A stretch of 64,000 nucleotides of DNA from contig CALKNK010000016.1 of the NCBI GenBank assembly GCA_938091165.1, forward strand, positions 1-64,000, read 5' to 3'. Made by a program: the position numbers and the translations under genes. Of this stretch, positions 56,797 through 64,000 are shown piece after piece. Below the pieces are notes generated by a model. The model was not told where the DNA came from and did not search any database. It saw only the letters and a list, made by a program, of their open reading frames with translations. Numbering within the stretch: the stretch's first letter is position 1; every line of letters starts with the position of its first letter. This stretch comes from an uncultured Ilumatobacter sp. (GTDB lineage: Bacteria; Actinomycetota; Acidimicrobiia; Acidimicrobiales; Ilumatobacteraceae).

Positions 56797-59151
56797 GTGA
56801 TTGCTGAATCCCTTGCAGGCAAGCGAATTGCCATCACCGGGTCCACCGGCTTCGTCGGCACAGCACTCGTCGAGCGAATGCTTCGCTCGGTCCCGGACTG
56901 CGAACTGGTCCTGCTCGTCCGCGACGGCAAGCGAACACCGGCAGCCCAGCGAACGCAGAGAGAAATCCTGAAGAACAACGCCTTTGATCGGCTGCGCGAA
57001 TCTCACGGCACTCCCGATGCAACTGAGACATTCACCGAGATGACCAATCGGCGAATCGTCACCATCGCAGGCGACGTCAGCCGCGATGGCCTTGGCCTGA
57101 ACGAAGCAGACCGAGCGATCTTTGCTAGCTGCAGCACCGTTATCCACTCAGCAGCAGCGGTGTCGTTCGACTCCCCGCTCAACTCCGCTGTGGAAATTAA
57201 CCTGCTCGGCCCGGTCCGTATCGCAGAGCTGTGCAATCAACTGGAGGTCAAGCCCCACATCGTGGCTGTGTCGACGTGCTACGTCGCTGGGAACCGTCGC
57301 GGACGCGCTCCTGAAGAACTCGTCAGCGAGGGCCCCTGGGACATCGGTCTCGACTGGCGTAACGAGGTGGCCTCCGCCCGCCGGCTCAAGGGCGACACCG
57401 AAGCGATCAGTCGCAGTCGCGACAATCTTGAACGCTTTCGCAAAGAGGCGCGCAGCGAACTCGGCGCCGCTGGCGCTCCCGCCATTGCCGCAAAGACCGA
57501 ACAGATTCGCGAACGCTGGGTGCGTGCCGAACTCGTCGATGCCGGCCGGTCACGCGCTGCAAGCCTCGGCTGGCCAGATGCGTACGCCTATACGAAAGCA
57601 CTCGGCGAGCAGGCCTTAACCGAGGTGAAAGGCCCCGTGCCCGTCTCGATTGTGCGGCCGTCGATCATCGAGTCGGCTTGGGCAGAACCGAACCCGGGCT
57701 GGATTCGTGGGTTTCGCATGGCCGAACCGGTCATCATCTCTTTTGCCGGCGGACTACTCAAGGAGTTCCCAGGCGTACCCGAGGGCACCGTCGATGTCAT
57801 CCCTGTCGACATTGTCGTTGCGGCGATCATCGCCGTTGCTGGCGCTGGCCCTGAGCGGGCACCGGCGATCAGTCAGGTGGCCTCCGGGGGCGTCAATCCG
57901 CTCCGATATCGAGCAATGGTTGATTGGACCACGGCGTTCTTCACAGCAAATCCGCTGTACGACAAGGACGGCCAACCGATCATCGTGCCCGAGTGGCGGT
58001 TCCCCGGCCGCGGTCGAGTACAAAAGCAACTCTCACGCGCCCAGAGGACGTTGACTACCGCAGAGAAGGCCTTGCAAGCGCTACCACTGCGAGGCAAACA
58101 GGCCAGCTTCGCCGCCGAGCTTGAGTCCAAGCGCCAAGACATTGAACGAGCACTCGAGTACGTCGAGCTTTACGGCCTATACACCGAATGCGAAGCGATC
58201 TACCAAGTTGACAACCTGCTCGGTCTCTGGGAATCGCTCGACGCCGACGACCAACGCAGCTTCAATTTTGACCCACGGGTGGTCGATTGGGAGCACTACG
58301 TCAATCGCATCCATCTCCCCTCGATTGTCCAACACGCACGCGTCAAGTCGACACCTGGCAAGTCGAAGAGCACCGATCGCATGGGGCGCATGCGTCAGCA
58401 GGTCCTAGACCCCAAACGCCAAGTAGCGGCGTTTGATCTTGAGAACACATTGATTGCGTCAAACGTGGTCGAAAGTTATTCGTGGCTGGCCACACGCCGA
58501 CTCGACACCCCGGAGCGGTTCCGCTATGTCCTCCGCACGCTGCTCGAAGCGCCAAGCCTGATCAAAATCGATCGACAAGATCGCACCGACTTCCTGCGTC
58601 ACTTTTATCGCCGCTACGAAAATGCTCCCGCTGCCCAAGTCGAGGCAGACGCACGCGAGATGATGACTCAATTAATCATGGCTAAAAGCTTCCCCGACGG
58701 ACTGCGGCGGGTGCGCGAGCACCGCGCTGCTGGCCATCGCACAGTGCTGATCACCGGTGCGCTCAGTTTCAATGTAGAGGGTCTGCGGCCGTTGTTTGAC
58801 GAGATCTTCGCAGCGGAAATGACCATCAAGCCCGACGGCACCTACACCGGCGAAATGCCAGTGGTGCCGCCGACCGGAGAAGCTCGCGCACAGCTGCTTG
58901 CCGACTACTGCGACCAAGCGGGACTCGACCTCGATGAGTGCGTCGCATACGCAGACTCATCATCAGACTTGCCGCTTTTCGAAGCCGTCGGTTTTCCAGT
59001 AGCGGTCAACCCCGAAACGCGGCTTGCTGCCATTGCCCGCAAACGAGGCTGGTTGGTCGAAAACTGGAGCAAAGCTTCCGGATCATCGCAACCAGTGCTC
59101 CCAATCGGCAAACTATTGAGCGAGCGTGAGCGGAAGGCTTTCGTCTCATGA
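56797..59151 (+). CDS. Fatty acyl reductase-like SDR fused to HAD-IB phosphatase
   Basis: 784 residues. Residues 1-400 are an extended SDR of the fatty acyl-CoA reductase kind: NAD(P) loop TGSTGFVG at 14-21, STCYVAG, active-site YxxxK at Y263/K267 and VRPSIIESAW. A helical linker follows. From about 540 comes a SerB-like HAD-IB domain: motif I FDLENTL (D547, E549), ITGALSF as motif II and YADSSSDLPLFEAVGFPVAV as motif IV. The SDR half would reduce a fatty acyl thioester to aldehyde or alcohol; the HAD half would remove phosphate or is regulatory. Glu replaces the second Asp of the HAD motif. It heads the run with ADH, DUF2088 and PlsC genes, and overlaps the ADH gene by 4 bp. The palindrome upstream suggests TetR control. 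Confidence 0.85.
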   Translation: MIAESLAGKRIAITGSTGFVGTALVERMLRSVPDCELVLLVRDGKRTPAAQRTQREILKNNAFDRLRESHGTPDATETFTEMTNRRIVTIAGDVSRDGLGLNEADRAIFASCSTVIHSAAAVSFDSPLNSAVEINLLGPVRIAELCNQLEVKPHIVAVSTCYVAGNRRGRAPEELVSEGPWDIGLDWRNEVASARRLKGDTEAISRSRDNLERFRKEARSELGAAGAPAIAAKTEQIRERWVRAELVDAGRSRAASLGWPDAYAYTKALGEQALTEVKGPVPVSIVRPSIIESAWAEPNPGWIRGFRMAEPVIISFAGGLLKEFPGVPEGTVDVIPVDIVVAAIIAVAGAGPERAPAISQVASGGVNPLRYRAMVDWTTAFFTANPLYDKDGQPIIVPEWRFPGRGRVQKQLSRAQRTLTTAEKALQALPLRGKQASFAAELESKRQDIERALEYVELYGLYTECEAIYQVDNLLGLWESLDADDQRSFNFDPRVVDWEHYVNRIHLPSIVQHARVKSTPGKSKSTDRMGRMRQQVLDPKRQVAAFDLENTLIASNVVESYSWLATRRLDTPERFRYVLRTLLEAPSLIKIDRQDRTDFLRHFYRRYENAPAAQVEADAREMMTQLIMAKSFPDGLRRVREHRAAGHRTVLITGALSFNVEGLRPLFDEIFAAEMTIKPDGTYTGEMPVVPPTGEARAQLLADYCDQAGLDLDECVAYADSSSDLPLFEAVGFPVAVNPETRLAAIARKRGWLVENWSKASGSSQPVLPIGKLLSERERKAFVS

Positions 59152-60356
59152 GAGCGCTACAAGTCCGCCGCAACATCGCCATGCTGGGCATAGCCCGTAT
59201 TGCTTCAGCTGTGTCACCTGTGATGGCCGCCAAAATGGGCCCACTCGAGTTGCGGACCGTGGATGAACCTCAATGTCCAGGGGGTACTAACGCTGAGGGT
59301 TGGCATCGAGTTCGCACCCGGCTCGCCGGCATCTGCGGATCCGATATTGCATTGATTGAGGGCCATGCCTCGACGTACTTCGAAGACTGGGTCAGTTTTC
59401 CATTCATCCCGGGCCACGAAGTGGTCGGCGAACTCGACTCAGGAAAGCGAGTCGTTCTTGAGCCGGTGCTCGGCCATGCTGCGCGAGGACTCCCGCTGCC
59501 GTTCGAAGGTGCATCGCCCGCAGATGGCGACGACTACGCCCATCTTGCGATGGACTCAAACGGCGGAGCGCTCGCAACAGGAATTCAGACCGGCTTCTGC
59601 TGTTCGACTGGCGGCGCGTGGGCTCCTTGGTTCTGGGCGCATGAATCGCAGCTGCATCACATCGACGACGACATGCCCGACGAGCGGGCAGTGCTCGTCG
59701 AACCGCTCGCTGGAGGCATCCACGCTGCTCTTTTAGCCCAGCCGCCAACGATCGGAACCGAGAATCCGGTGGTTGCCGTGCTCGGCGCTGGCACCATGGG
59801 ATTGGCAGCGGTCGCCGGTCTCAAGCGCTATATGCCCGAGGCCCGCGTTGTTGTCGGGGCCCGCTACCCGCACCAGCAGGCATACGCCAAGGCGCTCGGC
59901 GCCGACGTAGTCGTTCCTAGCGGCGAACTTCAGCGGGCCGTCCGCCGCGAAGTGGGGGGCATGCTGGTGGGAGGCCAACTTACGTCGGGCGCACACGTCA
60001 CCATTGACGCCGTCGGCTCCAACGCGTCAGTCAGCGATGCCCTCGGCATGACCAAACCTCGCGGCCGAGTCGTGCTTCTCGGAATGCCCGGTGAAATCAC
60101 TCTCGACCTGACCGGGCTGTGGCATCGAGAAACCGAACTCAAGGGCGCCTACACATACGGCACCGAGACACTGGCCGATGGACGCACCACGTCGACCTTC
60201 GACTTAGCGATTGAAGCTGCCAACCATTTCAAAGCCGAGCGCCTGCTCTCGGCTACATACCCGCTCGCCGATCACGTTGACGCCATCGCACACGCCGCCT
60301 CAGCCGGGCGGCGCGGAGGTGTCAAGATCGCTTTCGATATGCGTGAGCGCTCATGA
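59148..60356 (+). CDS. Zinc-containing alcohol dehydrogenase (MDR family)
   Basis: 402 residues. The catalytic zinc site is in GICGSDIALIEGH and IPGHEVVGEL, and the nucleotide loop in VAVLGAGTMGLAAVAGLKRY, as in medium-chain dehydrogenases. The structural zinc cluster of four Cys is missing; a CC pair (GFCCSTGGAW) is seen elsewhere. It would oxidise or reduce an alcohol/aldehyde with NAD(P). Its start overlaps the acyl reductase gene by 4 bp, so the two products are probably made together. The substrate may be the fatty alcohol or aldehyde produced upstream. Confidence 0.88.
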   Translation: MRALQVRRNIAMLGIARIASAVSPVMAAKMGPLELRTVDEPQCPGGTNAEGWHRVRTRLAGICGSDIALIEGHASTYFEDWVSFPFIPGHEVVGELDSGKRVVLEPVLGHAARGLPLPFEGASPADGDDYAHLAMDSNGGALATGIQTGFCCSTGGAWAPWFWAHESQLHHIDDDMPDERAVLVEPLAGGIHAALLAQPPTIGTENPVVAVLGAGTMGLAAVAGLKRYMPEARVVVGARYPHQQAYAKALGADVVVPSGELQRAVRREVGGMLVGGQLTSGAHVTIDAVGSNASVSDALGMTKPRGRVVLLGMPGEITLDLTGLWHRETELKGAYTYGTETLADGRTTSTFDLAIEAANHFKAERLLSATYPLADHVDAIAHAASAGRRGGVKIAFDMRERS

Positions 60357-60444
60357 CCCCGCCAACCAGTCCTCAAGCGAATCACATCATTCACGCCTTC
60401 TCTTCCTTCCACGCCCACTCCCCCTCGCGAAAGAGTGTTCACTA

Positions 60445-62031
60445 ATGCCTCGCCCCGGATTTGTTCTCGACGTCGACCGTTCGACGCCACCCATGCTCTT
60501 CTGGCGCGGCGAGAACTTCAGCCTCGAACGTCTCCCCGCCGACCGCAGTCGAGTCATTTATCCACCCGAACCGCTGGCCGGCATAGAAGATGTCGATGGC
60601 GCCATTCGTAACGCGCTGATCAATCCAATAGATGCTGAGCCGCTTCCGACACTGCTCAAGCCAGACATGAAGCTCACCATTTGTTTTGACGACGCGTCGC
60701 TCTCGTTGCCCAAAATGCGTCAGCCAGACACGCGTCAACGAATCATCGAGGCCGTGCTTGAGATGGCTGCAGCGGCTGGAGTTGACGACGTCCATCTGAT
60801 CGCTGCACTAGGCCTGCATCGACGGATGCACGACTACGAACTCAAGCACGTACTCGGCGAGCGCATCTTCGACGCCTTCCATCCCCGCAGCACTCTTTAT
60901 CAGCACGATGCCGAGGACTACGACAACCTCGCCGTCATCGGCGAGACCGAGGAAGGCGAAATCCTTGAGATCAACAAGCGTGTCGCTGAATCCGACCTCG
61001 TCGTTTACGCCAACGTCAACCAAGTCGCTATGGATGGCGGCTGGAAGTCGATCACCACTGGCGTTGCTTCGTATCGGTGCCTGAGCTTTCACCACAACCC
61101 GAAAACCCTGCAAAACACCCGCAGCCTCATGGATCGCCATCACAGCGACCTCCACAAAAGCTTGTGGCGGATGGGCAAGGTACTCCGTGACAGCGGTCCG
61201 CAGGTGTTCACGGTCGAGACCACGCTGAACACGGACACGTTTCCGAAGCCCTTTGACTTCCTCGCAAAGCGCGAATGGGAGTGGAACGCCAAGGACCGCG
61301 CAACGTACCTCGCTACACAGAAATCGCTGAGTGCAATGCCAGTTAAGGCACGCCGTAAAGTCATGCACAACATCGAGTCGCCATACAAGATGACCAGCGT
61401 TCAGGCCGGATTCACGCCGACCGTGCACGAAGAGACACTAAAAAACGTCTACGCCCAGCACCTTGTTGACGTTGAAGGCCAAACCGACATCTTGACCATG
61501 GGCATTCCGTACATCTGCCCATACAACCCTGAGGGCATTATGAACCCGATCCTCGTCATGTGCATGGGTCTGGGATACCTGTTCAACATGTACCGCGGCA
61601 AACCGTTGGTACGCGAGGGCGGTGTCATCATCATGACGCACCCGACTTACCCTGACTTCAATCCCGTCCACCATCCGAGCTACATCGACTTTTTCGAAGA
61701 GGTGCTACCCGACTCAACCAACCCTGCGGTGATGAGCGAAAAATGGGAAAAGAAGTACGCCGAAGATGAGTGGTATCGGCACCTCTATCGAACAGGTAAT
61801 GCCTACCACGGCGTTCATCCGTTCTACGCTTGGTACTGGGGCGCACACGGCCAACAGCACGCCGGCAAGGTCATCATCGTTGGCGGCGACGCTGCCACAG
61901 TTCGACGCTTGGGGTTCACGCCCGCTTCGACAATGAACGACGCCTTCGAGATCGCAAGCGACGTCGTCGGCCGTTCGCCATCAATCACCCATCTTCACGT
62001 GCCCTCGGTTCTGGTTGCCGACGTAAAGTAG
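60445..62031 (+). CDS. LarA-like DUF2088 protein
   Basis: About 528 residues from the ATG at 60445. The N-terminal DUF2088 (lactate racemase N-terminal) domain has CFDDASLSLPKMRQPDTRQR, HLIAALGLHRRMHDYELKHV and VVYANVNQVAMDGGWKSITT. LarA is a nickel-pincer enzyme that racemises lactate; relatives act on other 2-hydroxy acids. The His-rich GLHRRMHDYE matches the LarA active-site region in position. The C-terminal 200 residues (THPTYPDFNPVHHPSYIDFF, WYWGAHGQQHAG) are Trp/His-rich and longer than in LarA. No larB/C/E maturation genes are here. The 88 bp upstream are empty and Pyr-rich. Substrate unknown. Confidence 0.75.
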   Translation: MPRPGFVLDVDRSTPPMLFWRGENFSLERLPADRSRVIYPPEPLAGIEDVDGAIRNALINPIDAEPLPTLLKPDMKLTICFDDASLSLPKMRQPDTRQRIIEAVLEMAAAAGVDDVHLIAALGLHRRMHDYELKHVLGERIFDAFHPRSTLYQHDAEDYDNLAVIGETEEGEILEINKRVAESDLVVYANVNQVAMDGGWKSITTGVASYRCLSFHHNPKTLQNTRSLMDRHHSDLHKSLWRMGKVLRDSGPQVFTVETTLNTDTFPKPFDFLAKREWEWNAKDRATYLATQKSLSAMPVKARRKVMHNIESPYKMTSVQAGFTPTVHEETLKNVYAQHLVDVEGQTDILTMGIPYICPYNPEGIMNPILVMCMGLGYLFNMYRGKPLVREGGVIIMTHPTYPDFNPVHHPSYIDFFEEVLPDSTNPAVMSEKWEKKYAEDEWYRHLYRTGNAYHGVHPFYAWYWGAHGQQHAGKVIIVGGDAATVRRLGFTPASTMNDAFEIASDVVGRSPSITHLHVPSVLVADVK

Positions 62032-62043
62032 GCCACTCCAGCA

Positions 62044-63042
62044 ATGACCTCTTCACACATCAAACGGGCACAGCGACTCGCTGGCACCGCCGAGCGCGCA
62101 GTGAGTCAAGTCACCACACCTCTGCGTAACTTCGGGTTCCCGTACCGCATCCCGACCGTACCGCGTGGCGTTGAAGTGCCGCCTGAGGTAGCAGGACTTG
62201 GCGCGCATTACGACACCGAATGGGCACGCCGTCCACTTGCGTCCGGCGTGCGTGGAATCATCACCGAAGGCCCGATTCGCCTTGCAGCACGTGTACTAGC
62301 CAATCCCGAAGTCGCCGGCTTAGATCGGTTGAGCGACCTCACGCGGATGGAAGATCCACCCCCAGTAATCTTCGCTCCAACACACCACAGTCACTTCGAC
62401 ACTGGCGTGATGATTCGGTCGATTCCGACCGTATGGAGACGTCAGTTGGTCATCGCCGCTGCTGCTGACTACTTCTTTGACAAGAAATGGAAGTCAGCAA
62501 TTTCGGCGCTGTCGCTCAATGCTGTACCGATCGATCGCGAATCGGCTGGGCGAACTTCAAGTGACCTGTTGTCGGGCCTCATCGCTGATGGCTACAGCCT
62601 GGTGATCTACCCGGAGGGCGGTCGCTCCCCTGACGGGTGGGGCCAGAGTTTCAAAGGCGGTGCTGCGTTCCTTTCGTCGAAGACCCATACACCAGTGGTG
62701 CCTGTGTTCATCGACGGCACCGGCGCCATCTTCGGCAAAGGTATGAAGCGACCCAAGCCCGGCAACACGAAGGTCGTGTTCGGGTCGGCACTCTCGCCCC
62801 TCGATGGTGAATCGACCCGACGGTTTAATACTCGTATCGAAGCTGCCGTCACCGTCCTCGGCGACGAGGCGATCACCGACTATTGGTCTGCGCGTCAACG
62901 AGCTGCCCGCGGCACGAGTCCCGTATTGACCGGCCCGGAGTACACCAGCTGGCGACGTGACTGGGATCTTGCGGATCGACGCAAATTGGGGGCTGCTGGC
63001 AAGCGCCGCAGACAGAAGCGCACCTGGCCCGACCTCGGCTGA
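62044..63042 (+). CDS. PlsC-type lysophospholipid acyltransferase
   Basis: 332 residues. Motif I HHSHFD (H-x4-D) lies in FAPTHHSHFDTGVMI, the glycerol-phosphate motif III in YPEGGRSPDG, and the last motif in VPVFIDGTGAIF, as in 1-acyl-sn-glycerol-3-phosphate acyltransferases. A 75-residue N-terminal extension and a basic C-terminus (GKRRRQKRTWP) are unusual. It starts 12 bp after the DUF2088 gene and closes the run. With acyl reductase and alcohol dehydrogenase upstream, it may acylate an alcohol, hydroxy acid or glycerol-like acceptor in a modified lipid. Confidence 0.85.
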   Translation: MTSSHIKRAQRLAGTAERAVSQVTTPLRNFGFPYRIPTVPRGVEVPPEVAGLGAHYDTEWARRPLASGVRGIITEGPIRLAARVLANPEVAGLDRLSDLTRMEDPPPVIFAPTHHSHFDTGVMIRSIPTVWRRQLVIAAAADYFFDKKWKSAISALSLNAVPIDRESAGRTSSDLLSGLIADGYSLVIYPEGGRSPDGWGQSFKGGAAFLSSKTHTPVVPVFIDGTGAIFGKGMKRPKPGNTKVVFGSALSPLDGESTRRFNTRIEAAVTVLGDEAITDYWSARQRAARGTSPVLTGPEYTSWRRDWDLADRRKLGAAGKRRRQKRTWPDLG

Positions 63043-63058
63043 GCAATGAGGCGAACAA

Positions 63059-64000
63059 TCACCAGGTGTCAATGTTGGGCCGCTCGCCGCGCGCCGGGGG
63101 CGCCGCGGCAAGCAACGTGATGATCCAGCGTCGCGTGTCAGCCGGGTCGATCACGTCGTCGATTTCGAAGTGCGTAGCGACGCTGACCGCTTTGCCGTGT
63201 TCGTACATTCGATCAACCATCGTATTAAACAGCGCTTCACGCTCTTCATCGCTCTCTGCAGCTTCAAGCTCCTTGCGGTAACCAAGCCGCACGGCACCTT
63301 CAAGTCCCATTCCTCCGAACTCTCCCGTCGGCCACGATAGGCAAGCCAGTGGAGCCTTGGTGGAGCCGCCCATCATCGCCTGGGCGCCGAGGCCGTAGGA
63401 CTTTCGTGTCACGACGGTCACCATCGGGACCGAGAGGTTGGCTCCGGTCACGAAAAGGCGGCTGCAATGACGAACCAGTGCAGTCTCTTCGACGTCGGGA
63501 CCGACCATCATGCCAGGCGTGTCGCACAAGGTGATCACCGGAAGCCCGCGTGCATCACACATCTGCATAAATCGAGCAGCTTTGTCAGCGCCGTCAGAAT
63601 CAATCGCTCCAGCCAAGTGGTGCGGATTGTTCGCAACGACACCCACGGGACGCCCCTCGATTCGCGCCAAAGCTGTGACCATACCTGGACCAAAGTCTCG
63701 TCTCAGTTCGGTGACCGAGTCAATATCGAAGAGGCCATCAATGACACGCTTAATGTCGTAGGCCCGGAGTCGGTCAAGAGGCACGACGTCGCGTAGCGCG
63801 GTCTGATCCGGCGATTCCCACGATTCAACCGAGCCTTGGAAGTACCCGACCAACCGCTTTGCAATTCTTGTGGCTTCGGCTTCGTCGGCTGCAACGATGT
63901 CGACCACGCCATTGGCACGCTGCACCTCGATCGGACCGATCTCGAGAGGCTCGTACACACCCAACCCGCCGCCCTCGATCATCGCTGGGCCACCCATGCC
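63059..64000 (-). CDS. Acyl-CoA carboxylase carboxyltransferase, truncated by window edge
   Basis: The last 313 codons of a carboxyltransferase; the frame stays open at the right edge. MGGPAMIEGGGLG, VANNPHHLAGAIDSDGADKA, LCDTPGMMVGPDVEE and GAQAMMGGSTKAPLACLSWP are internal to the second carboxyltransferase domain (acetyl-/propionyl-CoA carboxylase family). It resembles the large actinobacterial proteins where both domains are in one chain. It is a different enzyme from the MCC/GCC-type subunit at 41373. It converges on the plsC gene with 16 bp between. Confidence 0.88.
   Translation of the reverse strand, partial: GMGGPAMIEGGGLGVYEPLEIGPIEVQRANGVVDIVAADEAEATRIAKRLVGYFQGSVESWESPDQTALRDVVPLDRLRAYDIKRVIDGLFDIDSVTELRRDFGPGMVTALARIEGRPVGVVANNPHHLAGAIDSDGADKAARFMQMCDARGLPVITLCDTPGMMVGPDVEETALVRHCSRLFVTGANLSVPMVTVVTRKSYGLGAQAMMGGSTKAPLACLSWPTGEFGGMGLEGAVRLGYRKELEAAESDEEREALFNTMVDRMYEHGKAVSVATHFEIDDVIDPADTRRWIITLLAAAPPARGERPNIDTW

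Noticed and set aside
60808..61428. 206-codon minus-strand open frame
   Set aside because: Antisense to the DUF2088 gene; no recognisable domain.

Overview
The window looks like a chromosomal segment of an actinobacterium, most likely of the class Acidimicrobiia. The evidence is indirect: moderately high GC, a mycothiol synthase (mshD), an F420-type luciferase-like oxidoreductase, a DUF3499 protein, a TIGR03084 protein, an actinobacterial phenylacetyl-CoA epoxidase cluster and many leaderless genes. There is no rRNA operon and no CRISPR array. I see no insertion sequence or integrase.

Layout. 1-0.75 kb: accessory edge with a truncated pentapeptide-repeat gene and a small Cys-rich protein beside tRNA-Val(TAC). 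1-9 kb: inositol-phosphatase-like enzyme, two unknown small proteins, convergent tRNA-Met and tRNA-Asn sharing one hairpin, the dnaG-rpoD operon, a site-2-protease-like gene and ygfZ. 9-18 kb: hisI-trpE, an EthD protein, a lone GroES-like protein, an alpha/beta hydrolase, an aldo/keto reductase, a crotonase and the tightly overlapping hisC-hisB-hisH-hisA-hisF operon. 18-31 kb: mshD-pepF, rlmN, a kinase-like phosphotransferase, an M23 peptidase, an ABC ATPase, SRPBCC and DUF3499 genes, an HExxH lipoprotein, tRNA-Val(CAC), a membrane J-protein and the divergent lrp/ald pair. 31-37.5 kb: P450, arfB, LLM oxidoreductase, DUF971, MFS and an intact DUF2071 gene, with several gene relics in the gaps.

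37.5-46 kb is an acyl-CoA catabolic locus: an AtuA-type DUF1446 protein and both subunits of a biotin-dependent acyl-CoA carboxylase on one strand, and divergently TetR, a TIGR03084 protein and an acyl-CoA dehydrogenase. This fits leucine/isovalerate or acyclic terpenoid breakdown. 46.7-50.7 kb is a phenylacetate locus (paaI thioesterase, MarR, paaA-paaD-paaB-paaC, DUF3237) without a recognisable paaE reductase. 51-56 kb carries an epoxide hydrolase, an MFS exporter and the divergent murF/ddl pair. 56-63 kb carries a TetR gene and a perfect 20-bp palindrome facing a four-gene run: acyl reductase fused to a HAD phosphatase, zinc alcohol dehydrogenase, LarA/DUF2088-like protein and PlsC-type acyltransferase. 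A second carboxyltransferase gene runs off the right edge.

Two things stand out. The 56.8-63.0 kb run is the best candidate for an undescribed lipid-modifying system. The gaps also hold decayed genes that gene callers would miss: two relics of a DUF2071 gene (about 27.34-27.59 kb and 34.94-35.16 kb) related to the intact copy at 36.73 kb, an HNH-nuclease tail just before that intact copy, and a gene tail coupled to the MFS start. Starts were chosen largely from a recurrent TANNNT box 6-7 nt before ATG/GTG, which indicates leaderless transcripts.
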